DNA of 64,000 nucleotides from Bacteroidia bacterium (GCA_022760475.1 JALEFZ010000096.1:124001-188000); one strand, 5' to 3'. Counted from the stretch's first letter, positions 51,062 to 60,135 are shown. Made by a program: numbers and translations. The notes: generated by a model not told the origin, from the letters alone.

Positions 51062-51880
51062 ATGCATTCAACGCCCAACTCAAATGAAGAGAGGTGGAAC
51101 AAGCTAGCCAAAAATGGTGTGCTGTGTTCACAACCCAAGCTCGAACTAAGCCCGGAAACTGCACTTAGCTACATCAACCAAAAGGGGCATTATCCTGAGA
51201 GCTTAGAAGGTAAACATGTCTTATGCCTCGCATCGGGCGGAGGTCAGCAAAGCATTGCATTTGCCTTGCTTGGTGCACAGGTCACGGTTGTAGACTTTAG
51301 TGAGGGGCAACTTGAAAAGGACAAGTTGGTAGCTGAAACCTATGGAAAGTCCATTAAGATCGTAAAATCAGACATGCGTGACCTATCTTTCTGTCAGGAG
51401 GAGGAGTTTGACATCGTTTACCAACCTTACTCAATCAATTATATCCCCGAAGTTGAATCGGTCTTTGATGAGGTAAGCCGGATAATGAAAACAGGTGCCC
51501 TCTATGACCTCATGTTCCACAATCCTTATGTACATGGGTCCTGGAAGGATGGCTGCTGGGAAAGAGAATGGTCAAGCGATGAACTTTGGCAAGAGAAAGG
51601 CTATCCCATTTGGCAACCCTACCGGGACGGATATCCCATCCAGACAGATGATCCTCATTGGAACTTCACCAATCCCAATGGGGAGAAGGTAAGGCTGAAA
51701 AGCCCCCAGGAATACAGGCACACCATGTCTACCGTTCTTAATGGACTGATCTCCAGAGGGCTGGAGATCATGAGTTATCAGGAGGAGGTTGGAAATGATT
51801 TTCATGGGAAAGCAGGAACCTGGGATCATTATAAATCTGTTCTCCCGCCTTGGGTTTATCTGTTGAGTAGGAAGAAGTAA
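51062..51880 (+). CDS. Class I SAM-dependent methyltransferase
   Basis: The 272-residue methyltransferase has motif I in HVLCLASGGGQQSIAFALLGA (G-x-G-x-G variant ASGGGQ), the acidic residue at the end of strand 2 in VTVVDFSEGQLE and FDIVYQPYSINYIPEVESVFDEVSRIMKTGA as motifs II-III. It is a Methyltransf_11-type enzyme with a C-terminal substrate-binding cap (residues 165-260). It is cytoplasmic, substrate unknown. The transcript ends at a good hairpin at 52070. Confidence 0.9.
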   Translation: MHSTPNSNEERWNKLAKNGVLCSQPKLELSPETALSYINQKGHYPESLEGKHVLCLASGGGQQSIAFALLGAQVTVVDFSEGQLEKDKLVAETYGKSIKIVKSDMRDLSFCQEEEFDIVYQPYSINYIPEVESVFDEVSRIMKTGALYDLMFHNPYVHGSWKDGCWEREWSSDELWQEKGYPIWQPYRDGYPIQTDDPHWNFTNPNGEKVRLKSPQEYRHTMSTVLNGLISRGLEIMSYQEEVGNDFHGKAGTWDHYKSVLPPWVYLLSRKK

Positions 51881-52069
51881 GCCAAATGTTTATCAGCTTT
51901 ATAGTGAATCTAATAAAACTCATCCTTTGAAAGAGTGTAACAACTATTATTTCTAATCTTTCTGCTTGACCTTCTCTGCATAGAGGGAAGGGAGGCAATT
52001 AGCCTTCACTTTCATTTAAAAATGATTTGACTAGCGGGCCTGGCTTTATATGCTTCCAATTGGGAAAAT

Positions 52070-52109
52070 GTGAAAGTATGGGTGTATAAATTTACCCCCT
52101 TACTTTCAC
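52070..52109. terminator. Hairpin between convergent methyltransferase and SDR genes
   Basis: GTGAAAGTA (52070-52078) pairs with TACTTTCAC (52101-52109), and the loop allows further pairing of GGGT with ACCC. It lies in the 281-bp region between the two gene ends; the rest of that region has no gene. Confidence 0.6.
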
Positions 52110-52161
52110 GCTTGTTTGCAGAGCTGATTCCTTCACTCCTATGTCGATCACATGGCTACCA

Positions 52162-53136
52162 TCAGGCAGTTTTCAGCAAGTCCTCGCTGATGTTCCAGAG
52201 CCTCTCGGCAGATTCGTCAGAACTTGCATGTTCATCAAGGCCGAAGTAACGAGCCATTTGGCTTCCTTTATCCGTCGGAGCGGCAATGTTACAATCTTCG
52301 CAGTAAACCCCTGTTTTTCCTTCCAGGAGATCTGAGGTTGCTGCCCAAAGGGTCGTAGAGCAGCCTTGCTCAGGGGATTTAAAGCCTTGCTGAGCAAGTG
52401 GAGTCGGAGATCCGTCTGGATTGATCCATCCCAGAGCAACCATTTCTTCCTTAGGCAGATGCCTTTGGAGAGGAGTAAAAATTCCTCCTGGATGGACCGC
52501 AAAGGCCAAGCCTCCACTTCCTTTCAACCTTCGGGAAAGTGCATTGGCAAATAGAGCATTCGCGGTTTTGGATTGGCCGTAGGCCTGCCACTTGTCATAG
52601 CCAGAGGCAAAATGGATGTCATCCCAGCGGATGTCGCTGAGCTTATGGGCAGTGGAAGAGAGCGCAATAACTCTGTTACCTGAATTTTTCTCTAGTGCTG
52701 GCATCAATGCTTTAACCAGGGCAAAATGTCCCATATGGTTGATACCGAATTGGGACTCCCAACCTGGACCGACCTTGCTTTCAGGATTTGCCATGATCCC
52801 TGCATTGTTGATCAGGAAATCGATGTTCCGGTACGCTTTCAAAACTTCATGAGCGAATTTCTGAACAGACTGTAAATCTGCCAGGTCCATGGTAGCAGTT
52901 TTTACTTCTCCAGCAATACCTGCAAGGCTTTCTTCTGCCTTTTGGGGGGAGCGTACAGGAACGATAACTTTTACGCCTTTGGCCGCCAGGGCCTTGGTAG
53001 TCTCCAGACCTATGCCACTGTAACCCCCAGTTACGATAGCGACTTTGCCTTGCATTTCCTTATCAGCCAGCACTTCCACTCCTGTACTGCTCCGGGTAAA
53101 TTTGGAATTAACGGGTATTTGATCAGTTTGTGCCAT
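52162..53136 (-). CDS. Short-chain dehydrogenase/reductase, retinol dehydrogenase-like
   Basis: The 324-residue extended SDR has VTGGYSGIGLETTKAL (TGxxxGIG, residues 35-50), NNAG in FLINNAGIM, the catalytic serine in ALSSTAHKL and YGQSKTANALFANAL (YxxSK). The subfamily resembles retinol dehydrogenase/WW-domain oxidoreductase-like SDRs common in bacteria with unknown substrates. It carries an N-terminal extension of about 28 residues. It is monocistronic. A MITE-like element occupies its upstream region. Confidence 0.93.
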   Translation of the reverse strand: MAQTDQIPVNSKFTRSSTGVEVLADKEMQGKVAIVTGGYSGIGLETTKALAAKGVKVIVPVRSPQKAEESLAGIAGEVKTATMDLADLQSVQKFAHEVLKAYRNIDFLINNAGIMANPESKVGPGWESQFGINHMGHFALVKALMPALEKNSGNRVIALSSTAHKLSDIRWDDIHFASGYDKWQAYGQSKTANALFANALSRRLKGSGGLAFAVHPGGIFTPLQRHLPKEEMVALGWINPDGSPTPLAQQGFKSPEQGCSTTLWAATSDLLEGKTGVYCEDCNIAAPTDKGSQMARYFGLDEHASSDESAERLWNISEDLLKTA

Positions 53137-53230
53137 GTTTCTTCAGAAATTATCTAATGAAAAAAAATCTATATTTAATCTCCCTCTATATTCAGAAAGA
53201 AACAAGCAGCCAGTCTGATAATTTAAATAT

Positions 53231-53445
53231 CTCAAGTTGCCTTTGTGCTGTATGCTTTTATTTGCTTAATGACAAAATCGTCATTGCCAGACCAAGGCTG
53301 TCATTTCGAGCTTAAGCAAGCAAGTTTCACCCTTCTGGACAGATCTCTCACTAAGGTTCGAGAGGACATGTTCCATTTGAAACGACAGTTGGGCATGAAT
53401 AGAAATAGCATTTACCCTTTGACTGCCTTAAAATGGCAACTTGAG
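53231..53445. repeat. MITE-like intergenic repeat, copy 3 (most complete)
   Basis: This 215-bp non-coding element is bounded by perfect 11-bp terminal inverted repeats, CTCAAGTTGCC (53231-53241) and GGCAACTTGAG (53435-53445). The interior contains TGTCATTTCGAGC on one side and TTTGAAACGACAG on the other, an inner inverted repeat resembling the common Bacteroidota intergenic repeat with GTCATTTCGAG ends. No open reading frame or transposase. Copies 1 and 2 are at 8716 and 36749. No clear target-site duplication. Confidence 0.7.
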
Positions 53446-53560
53446 TAAAGTAGCCAATTGACCATGAATTATTAATCTCAACCTTTCTTCGTATACATGT
53501 TTATATTTTCACTAAATGGATTGAGCTATATTTAAACATCAAATAACTCACTCCAACACG

Positions 53561-54064
53561 ATGGCTACCAGACAGCAACTTACCCTCTTTCTTGACCCGC
53601 TTGAAGCAGCACCCATTGAACATATCCGAAAAACATATAACACCATTCAATATGGTTTAATTAAAAGCCATGTTACCCTCTGCCGGGAGGATGAGATCAA
53701 GCAGATTCATAAAGTATTGGAAAACCTGAAGGGTTTGAGCTATCCAAAATTAGAGTTGTCCCTTGGAAAAGCAGAGAGGTTCTCTGAAGGGAAAGGCGTC
53801 TTTGTGCCAGTAATTGACCTTAACCAATCATTTAGAAACCTAAGGATAAAGATTCTAACAGGAATTATCGAAAAACCCAGAGAACACCAAGCCCACATTA
53901 CCTTGATGCACCCTAGAAACTCAAGCTGTACCGATTCCCAATTCAGTGAAATCCTTGACATAAAACTTCCTGCAAGAATCACCCTCTCTACCATTAGTTT
54001 AATCGAGCAGGAAATAGGGCAAAAATGGCAGATCCTGGAAGTATTTCAATTGCCTGGTTCATGA
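53561..54064 (+). CDS. 2H phosphoesterase (2'-5' RNA ligase family)
   Basis: The 167-residue protein carries the two HxT motifs of the 2H phosphoesterase superfamily, HVTL (H37, T39) and HITL (H112, T114), at the expected separation. The family includes LigT/ThpR-like RNA ligases and cyclic phosphodiesterases acting on 2'-5' or cyclic phosphate bonds. It is shorter than ThpR and lacks other domains. Cytoplasmic. It is followed after 65 nt by a Crp-type gene. Confidence 0.88.
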   Translation: MATRQQLTLFLDPLEAAPIEHIRKTYNTIQYGLIKSHVTLCREDEIKQIHKVLENLKGLSYPKLELSLGKAERFSEGKGVFVPVIDLNQSFRNLRIKILTGIIEKPREHQAHITLMHPRNSSCTDSQFSEILDIKLPARITLSTISLIEQEIGQKWQILEVFQLPGS

Positions 54065-54129
54065 GTACAGCATTAAATTGAACCTCTACCTGGAGTTAAG
54101 TTGTCCAATAAGTAAAAGACATCAATCAA

Positions 54130-54720
54130 ATGCCTGATTTTACACAGTTTAAGGAAGCCATTTTTAATATCAATCCAGCCCTGAGCGAGGAAGAATGGGA
54201 ATATATGAAGTCTTGCTGCTTATTCAGGAGTTTTAACAAGAAAGAATTTGTACTAAAAGAAGGTGAACATCAAACTGCCATTGGCTTTGTGAGTTCAGGG
54301 CTATTGAGAAGCTATTATGTGGATGACAAAGGGAATGAAATCACCATTCGATTTGTAAGAGAAAATAATTACGCAACCCACTACTCTGCCCTGATCAATG
54401 ATCAAGTTTCCAGGTACAACTTTCAATGTTTGGAAGATAGTGAATTGATTCTATTGCAATATGACATGGTCAAGCAAGGCTATGATAAGTACAAAGGCAT
54501 TGAGCGTTTTGGAAGGTTGATAGCTGAGTTGGTCTTGAGTCGACAACAGGATCGGATTGAGCGATTTCAATTCCTTGATGCCGAAGAACGCTATACATAC
54601 TTTACACAAGAGTATCCCGACCTCTTCAACAGGGTTTCCCTTTCTCATCTGGCCTCCTACCTGGGAATTCAAAGGCCATCTTTAAGCAGAATCAGAAAAA
54701 AAATAGCCGAGGAAAAATAA
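54130..54720 (+). CDS. Crp/Fnr-family transcriptional regulator
   Basis: The 196-residue protein has the cyclic-nucleotide-binding-type domain (KKEFVLKEGEHQTAIGFVSSGLLRSYYVDDKGNEITIRF) and a C-terminal HTH (LSHLASYLGIQRPSLSRIRKKI). It is the fourth such gene in the window. The alpha/beta hydrolase gene starts 133 nt downstream on the same strand and may be its target. Confidence 0.9.
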   Translation: MPDFTQFKEAIFNINPALSEEEWEYMKSCCLFRSFNKKEFVLKEGEHQTAIGFVSSGLLRSYYVDDKGNEITIRFVRENNYATHYSALINDQVSRYNFQCLEDSELILLQYDMVKQGYDKYKGIERFGRLIAELVLSRQQDRIERFQFLDAEERYTYFTQEYPDLFNRVSLSHLASYLGIQRPSLSRIRKKIAEEK

Positions 54721-54853
54721 TGTAACATTTGTTTCAGGTGCAAAGTCCCAATTCTCATCATGTTTGCATGGGTAATGTAAACAGGTAATCCTACAGTTCG
54801 GCTGTATCAAAATACCTGTAGCTCGTCCCATCATTTATCGAACAACAACGAAC

Positions 54854-55711
54854 ATGAGAATTTTTGCCCTCTTCACCTCCGTTCTACTCACCCTCTCTCC
54901 CAATTTATTAAAGTCTCAGTCTATGAAAGACCAGTTTATCACCAGCTCGATAGGAGACATTTCTGTCCATATCAAAGAGGCTGCTGGAAATACTCCCATC
55001 ATTTTTTTACATGGGGTCTATTATGACCACCAACTTTGGGCATACCAGAGCGAACGCATCAATGACAGGACTGTAATTACCCTGGACATGCCATTTCATG
55101 GCAATAGCAAAAAGATCAGTAAAGCTGACTGGACCTTGGATGATTGTGCAAATATGCTTCTGGAAGTCTTAGATAGCCTAAAAATTGATAAAGTGATAGC
55201 TGTCGGCCACTCATGGGGCAGCATGACCATCTTGAGAGCAGCTGCCAAGTCTCCTGAACGCTTCGAATCCCTTGGATTTTGTAACATGCCATACAAAGCA
55301 TCTAGCCCAAAAAGAAAAAGGCAATTCAGGATGCAGCATAGCATGCTTTCCTTCAGGAAATTCTACACCAAGCAGGTTGCTAAAGCCATGTATGGGCAGA
55401 AACAGCTTAAAGAAATGCCGGAATTGCAGGACGAATTGAGGCGCTCTTTTTCAATTCTGACCAATAAAGAGGTAAAGCAGACTGATAAGGCAGTCATTAT
55501 CCAAGCCAAGGATTCTGAAGCACTCATCCAATCCCTAAAAATTCCTGTACTGGCACTCAAAGGAAAAGATGATTATGTCTCTGAATCCAATTATTTGAGT
55601 ACCCAAATTGTAGAGGGAGGTCATATAAGCCCAATGGAGGTCCCTGAAAAAGTCTATGAATTTGTCCTCGAGGTTATTGCCCATTCAAACTCCCAACTCG
55701 GAGGGAAATAA
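54854..55711 (+). CDS. Exported alpha/beta hydrolase
   Basis: The 285-residue protein has an N-terminal signal sequence (MRIFALFTSVLLTLSPNLLKSQS), oxyanion loop FLHGVYYDHQLW, nucleophile elbow GHSWGS (S120), acid in GKDDYVS and histidine in GGHISPME. This is a complete catalytic triad. It is probably a periplasmic esterase or peptidase of the AB_hydrolase_1 family. Its stop codon is directly followed by the AraC remnant in the same frame, so the locus was probably rearranged. Confidence 0.88.
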   Translation: MRIFALFTSVLLTLSPNLLKSQSMKDQFITSSIGDISVHIKEAAGNTPIIFLHGVYYDHQLWAYQSERINDRTVITLDMPFHGNSKKISKADWTLDDCANMLLEVLDSLKIDKVIAVGHSWGSMTILRAAAKSPERFESLGFCNMPYKASSPKRKRQFRMQHSMLSFRKFYTKQVAKAMYGQKQLKEMPELQDELRRSFSILTNKEVKQTDKAVIIQAKDSEALIQSLKIPVLALKGKDDYVSESNYLSTQIVEGGHISPMEVPEKVYEFVLEVIAHSNSQLGGK

Positions 55712-55714
55712 ACA

Positions 55715-55905
55715 TTGAGAAATGTTAAGGAGATTTGCCATTATTCTTGTCGCAATATCAATCGGATATTTCAAGCCCTCCAAAAGGAAACGATTGGGAA
55801 ATACATCAAAATACTCCGCCTGGAAAAGGCTGTACAATACTTGAAATATTCAAACATCGGAGTCTCTGAAATTGCTTATGAGGTTGGATTTCATGTTGAA
55901 TTATC
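55715..55905 (+). pseudogene. Truncated AraC HTH domain (remnant)
   Basis: Directly after the hydrolase stop, the frame encodes NVKEICHYSCRNINRIFQAL ... YIKILRLEKAVQYLKYSNIGVSEIAYEVGF. This is an almost complete AraC DNA-binding domain without its N-terminal sensor and without the final FxxxFKxxxGxTP segment. Near 55890-55905 the sequence passes, in another frame, into a fatty acid hydroxylase fragment. The gene is 5'- and 3'-truncated. Confidence 0.7.
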
Positions 55906-56252
55906 AGTTTTCGCTTCACACTGAGATAATCGGGAAATTGGGTTGGTTCGAAAAGATCTTCATGACTCCTTCCCAGCACAGGGTTCATCATGGATCTGAT
56001 GAGATTTACCTGGACAAAAATTTTGGGGCTATTTTATCCATTTGGGATCGAATCTTTGGTACCTATCAAGAGGAATTAGATAGGCCAACTTATGGCTTGA
56101 CCACTCCCATCCATACCATAAATCCTGTTAAAATTCACTTCATAGAATATGTCCAAATATTCAAGGATATCAGGAAGGCTTCAAGCATCAAAGATGCTAT
56201 CAACTACCTGGTCAAACATCCGGCTTGGAAGCCAGGAAATTCGCAAAAATAA
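55893..56252 (+). pseudogene. 3' fragment of a sterol desaturase/fatty acid hydroxylase gene
   Basis: About 120 residues are encoded, with NYQFSLHTEIIGKLGWFEKIFMTPSQHRVHHG ... KNFGAILSIWDRIFGTYQEE. This is the C-terminal part of the fatty acid hydroxylase superfamily with the last histidine cluster QHRVHH (the first His of the usual HHRVHH replaced by Gln). The N-terminal membrane helices and earlier histidine boxes are absent. It is joined to the AraC remnant at about 55895. An in-frame ATG exists at 55872-55893, but a product could not be catalytic. Confidence 0.7.
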
Positions 56253-56492
56253 AAAATCACCTTTTTCTCCATCCAGATTTGGCTTGTACCTGAATTCGGA
56301 GGGGCCAGCTTGAATTGGGAAGTGGTAGGAATTTAGTTCTATTGATTGAACTTATAACAGAAGATGAGCTGGGCCTTAGCAAATATTTAACACTCATTTC
56401 AATGCTAATCAAAAACCCTTACACCTAAATTAGGTTCAGGATTATACAGAGTAAACAATCAAGCCTATTATTTCTCAAATAAGCCCAACATC

Positions 56493-57038
56493 ATGAGCCT
56501 TAAAATCATTGCAACCATACTCACTACATTGACACTTTCAAGCAAGCCCATGAACTTCGACTTTGGATCACAAAAATCCGGTAAAAACTGGATGGTCATC
56601 AATGATGGTGTCATGGGAGGACTATCCAGGGGAGGTCTTCAATTCTCGGAAAACTCCCTTCAATTTTCCGGAAATGTTTCTCTAGCTAATAATGGTGGAT
56701 TCTCCTCCCTGAAAAGCCCATTTGGAAGTTTTGACTTAGGCGATGCCCAAATCGTTGAGATTCGATATAGATCCAAGGGATATGCCATTGCATTGACCCT
56801 GGAAAACTATCCCCAGTTTTACATGCCTTACTACAAATTGATCTTGAAAGACACAAAGGGAGAATGGCAGACCCTAAAAGTCGATGTAAAGGAGTTCAAA
56901 GCCTATCGCCTTGGACAAGCATTTGACCAAAGCATTACACCCGAAAAGCTGGCTTCTGTGATCAGGATTGGATTCATCACCTCAGAGAAGAGAGAGGGAG
57001 ATTTTGACATGGAAGTTGACTACCTAAAATTCAAATAG
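56493..57038 (+). CDS. CIA30-family (complex I intermediate-associated protein 30-like) protein
   Basis: The 181-residue protein is a single CIA30 domain of galactose-binding-like fold. Landmarks are WMVINDGVMGGLSRG, FSGNVSLANNGGFSSLKS, YRSKGYAIALTLEN and the C-terminal RIGFITSEKREGDFDMEVDYLKF. The N-terminus (LKIIATILTTLTLSSKP) is weakly hydrophobic and could be a short signal peptide. Bacterial members have no established function; a link to complex I assembly should not be assumed. Monocistronic. The 240 bases before it hold no supported gene. Confidence 0.9.
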   Translation: MSLKIIATILTTLTLSSKPMNFDFGSQKSGKNWMVINDGVMGGLSRGGLQFSENSLQFSGNVSLANNGGFSSLKSPFGSFDLGDAQIVEIRYRSKGYAIALTLENYPQFYMPYYKLILKDTKGEWQTLKVDVKEFKAYRLGQAFDQSITPEKLASVIRIGFITSEKREGDFDMEVDYLKFK

Positions 57039-57145
57039 GATTTGAGGGGTTTTTATTAGTTTTCAGGCAAAAACAATACCTTTTCAGTTTATTTTGCTAT
57101 TTTGAACAAACACTCCTGCCTGGAATTTTAACTCAAAAAAAAGAT

Positions 57146-57394
57146 ATGCTTACCCACCAATTAAAAAATACAAACTCTACCAGCAGTGCAGTCGCGAATC
57201 AATCCAGTGGCCATGAGACCATTCAAAGGGCAGGAGAGCACACTAAGAATGCAAGACCATCGACCAGAGCAAAGCATCAAAAGGGGCAAGCAGCTAAGAA
57301 AACTGCTAGTATAAACAGTGGGTTCAGAGAGGCAAAGAAAAAAGATAAGAACATTACTATGGGCCAATATAAAAGAAAAAGGAAAGGTAAATAA
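57146..57394 (+). CDS. Small lysine-rich protein
   Basis: The 82-residue, strongly basic and probably disordered product contains NTNSTSSAVANQSSGHETIQ, RAGEHTKNARPSTRAKHQ and the C-terminal YKRKRKGK. The composition suits a nucleic-acid-binding peptide, but there is no domain. It begins at an ATG with an A-rich leader and lies alone; real expression is likely but not certain. The 297 bases after it show no gene. Confidence 0.5.
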   Translation: MLTHQLKNTNSTSSAVANQSSGHETIQRAGEHTKNARPSTRAKHQKGQAAKKTASINSGFREAKKKDKNITMGQYKRKRKGK

Positions 57395-57691
57395 AGATTA
57401 GGGAGCTGATTGAATTTAGAATTTTCTTTTTATAGGCTAGAATTTTAAGGCTCTGAGGAAATGATTGTTTTGAGTTTTAGTGGGCTAAAGCGAAAATAAT
57501 GATGAACTTAGTTTTTGAAAGCCAGCTGCAAACGGTAAGAACACATCTTAACCAATGTCTAATTCTGCCTAATTTCCTGTATGGCTTAATTCACCCATGT
57601 GTGATTGCGGAAATATAATATCCCTTAGGCTTAAGTAATAAAGTTAGAACTTACCACCCATACACAATTATAAATCCAAGAATGCTAGCTG

Positions 57692-58390
57692 ATGCCTGAA
57701 GAAACTCGATTCCTTTACAAAGAGCTTGCTCCCAAAGACAGAATAAAAAAACTTTTCGATGAGTTCATCACAGAAGATCTCAGCAAGCAGGGTTTCAAGT
57801 TTCTTAAGAGCAAGTTCCGCTATTCAAAGAGGGAAGGTTGGTTTCAAAAATCTATCTCAATTGGCGCATCTCAACGAAATGGCGGGGATCACATTGTGAA
57901 CTTTGACTTGTCTATCAACATTTTCTCAGATAAATATAAAAAGTGGGAATTGGCGTATTATGGAGATAATTCCCAAATAGGAGGTCCTTATATTTCAGGA
58001 GGCTCAGTATCCTACTTTGAAGGCTGGGACACGACATACATCGATAGCCTTTGGTACCAACTCGCCAAAAGGGACAATATCCTGATCATGGAACACATCC
58101 ATAAGAACATCCACGAAGTGGCCCTTCCCTATTTTGCCAATTTTGATACCACTGAGCTGGCAATTGATTTCATGAAAAAAGCCCCCTCCAAGTACTTCAA
58201 CAAAGTCTTTGACTTCCTGATCATTCAAAAACGCATAGATGAAGCTGTTGAGTTTTTCCATCAAAACAACAGCCAATTGGAGAGGATGCTTGAAGAAGAT
58301 GGTGAGAACCCAGCTAGCCATTTCTACAGAAACCTAAAACGAACCTATTTGCTGAGAAGGGCGAAAGCCGCAGAGTTGGCAGAAGTTTGA
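57692..58390 (+). CDS. DUF4304-like protein
   Basis: The 232-residue cytoplasmic protein begins like DUF4304 members (IKKLFDEFITEDLSKQGFKFLKSKFRYSKREGWFQKSISIGASQ, then an acidic strand region). It continues into a helical C-terminal half (HEVALPYFANFDTTELAIDF, IQKRIDEAVEFFHQNN). Family assignment is tentative, from the N-terminal block only. Such proteins are often found near toxin-immunity loci, but no toxin gene is here. A weak hairpin follows. Confidence 0.65.
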   Translation: MPEETRFLYKELAPKDRIKKLFDEFITEDLSKQGFKFLKSKFRYSKREGWFQKSISIGASQRNGGDHIVNFDLSINIFSDKYKKWELAYYGDNSQIGGPYISGGSVSYFEGWDTTYIDSLWYQLAKRDNILIMEHIHKNIHEVALPYFANFDTTELAIDFMKKAPSKYFNKVFDFLIIQKRIDEAVEFFHQNNSQLERMLEEDGENPASHFYRNLKRTYLLRRAKAAELAEV

Positions 58391-58417
58391 CAATTATAGA
58401 AACCTCCAAAAAGAAGT

Positions 58418-58438
58418 GTTCTTTTGTAGAACCTTTTT
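58418..58438 (+). terminator. Short hairpin with T-run after the DUF4304-like gene
   Basis: GTTCT (58418-58422) pairs with AGAAC (58428-58432) around a 5-nt loop and is followed by CTTTTT. The stem is short, so it is a modest terminator candidate. Confidence 0.4.
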
Positions 58439-58560
58439 ATTCAACAAGTAGTATATGCAACGGGCTTAGAATAGAATTGTAATTAGTGTATTGATGCCCG
58501 AATACTCAAACAAAAATTTCAATCAATAGATTAGATCAATCAACAATAGAAAAACTGACT

Positions 58561-60024
58561 TTGAAGAACATAAAACTTGAAAACATTCCCATCGCAGAAA
58601 AAACGTTATCCGAATACCCAACAGCTGAATTGATTAAAAATATATCCGAGCAGACCATCCACTACAAGGTCGCAGAAGATAAACTAGTGAGCTTTGGGGA
58701 GCATAACTTCCTGGGGACAATTCGCCAGGCGTGGCAAGATCACCGCCCCATAGTCATTTCCCCTGATATGATCTGGCTTCTTATCTGTCAGGCGTGGACC
58801 CTTGAGATAAGCCATCACAGTGAGAAGTACAGGAATAGTGTACTCAAATATCCAGCTATCCCAGTAGCACAAATTGACATATCAGTGGTTGGAGGCACCT
58901 CCGATATGTTCGACAACATGTTTTCAAAATTGGAGGAAGGAATCCGCAAAGCCGTTCATGCAGAATGGGTAGATACCCTTTCAAATGATTTTTCGACCAC
59001 AGGTCCAATAGAAAAAACTGCTGGTCTCATCACCATGATGAGTTCATTTAGCTCTTACCTCGAATATACAGCTCGCATTGTTGCTTGTGGCATTCCATCC
59101 ATTGAACTACTCGGCCATGCAGAAGACTGGCAAAAGCTACTCGACAAAACCGAGTTCCTCGCACAACAGCAAGGCGAAGGCTGGGTACAAGATATCTTGC
59201 CCCTGGTAAAATCCATTCAGGCTTCAGCGGCAGGGGATATTGACCTGGATTTCTGGAGGAGCATTTTTAAAACCTATGAAATTGATAGCAAAGGCAAACG
59301 CTCGGTTTACACCGATCGGGAATTCATCGATGGATGGATAACCCATTTTTTCCCTTTTGACCGTTTCGGAGAGCTTCGTAGAGAAAAGAGAATCTCTATA
59401 AGAAGGTTGACACGCCTTCCCGCCGAAATCTCCCATGTCCCTATAACTGTAAAGCGTTTTGATAGCCATGGAGTTTTCCAAAAGGAAGAAGTCATGTACC
59501 TCATGGCAGGATTCATGGGTGCTAGCCAAGACCATGAAACCAAAGCCTTGAAACCTGTTATTGGGTGGTTACTAAGTCCCGAAGAACAGATCGATACTGC
59601 AAAATTGTCAGATCCATACAAGGATTATCAACTGAATTTCAAAAATCTGACATCCTTTCCTTCAGGCTTGCTAAAATATCTTTCGGAACCAAGGTGGCCA
59701 GAGCACATTTTCGACCGCTTTCCCCACCTGAGGCTAGTTCCCAGGCGTAGACTATTTTCAAGCCTCCAAAAAGAAGGCTTCGAAATACGAGAAATCATGG
59801 AGCTGCTCAAGAAAGGAGGAAAAAGAATACGTATTGTAAATCTTTCTCTTCATTTCATAGACAAGGTTGACATACCTGCCTCCATAAGCCGGGTGAATGG
59901 CCTGGGAAAATTGGAAATTTCAGGCAAACTGGATGAAGATGAAATCTACAGGATCCGTAGGCTACTTCCCTATGTAGATTTAAGGATTAACGGAGTCTTT
60001 TATAAAAGCCTTGTAGTGCCATAG
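58561..60024 (+). CDS. DUF4419-family protein with TTG start
   Basis: The 487-residue protein has the DUF4419 landmarks NFLGTIRQAWQDHRPIVISPDMIWLLICQAW, the WVDTLSNDFSTTGPIEKTAGLITMMSSFSSYLEY block and DGWITHFFPFD. DUF4419 occurs in fungi and bacteria without known function. The C-terminal quarter (LRLVPRRRLFSSLQKEGFEIREIMELL onwards) may be a separate domain. There is no in-frame ATG before codon 70 or so, inside the domain; the frame is open from 58495, so TTG at 58561 (or ATA/ATT further up) must initiate. Confidence 0.82.
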   Translation: MKNIKLENIPIAEKTLSEYPTAELIKNISEQTIHYKVAEDKLVSFGEHNFLGTIRQAWQDHRPIVISPDMIWLLICQAWTLEISHHSEKYRNSVLKYPAIPVAQIDISVVGGTSDMFDNMFSKLEEGIRKAVHAEWVDTLSNDFSTTGPIEKTAGLITMMSSFSSYLEYTARIVACGIPSIELLGHAEDWQKLLDKTEFLAQQQGEGWVQDILPLVKSIQASAAGDIDLDFWRSIFKTYEIDSKGKRSVYTDREFIDGWITHFFPFDRFGELRREKRISIRRLTRLPAEISHVPITVKRFDSHGVFQKEEVMYLMAGFMGASQDHETKALKPVIGWLLSPEEQIDTAKLSDPYKDYQLNFKNLTSFPSGLLKYLSEPRWPEHIFDRFPHLRLVPRRRLFSSLQKEGFEIREIMELLKKGGKRIRIVNLSLHFIDKVDIPASISRVNGLGKLEISGKLDEDEIYRIRRLLPYVDLRINGVFYKSLVVP

Positions 60025-60135
60025 GCAGTCTACTTAAGATGATCAGCGTGGAATTATCAATTCCTAAATTGATTTCCCAATATTGGCTTTGGCACTTTTG
60101 TTAATTTAAACCAAATCTAATAACTCACATAAGTT

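Noticed and set aside
56330..56430. Open stretch reading LELGSGRNLVLLIELITEDELGL... between the hydroxylase remnant and CIA30 gene
   Set aside because: No start codon and only about 40 codons; possible remnant but no family recognised.
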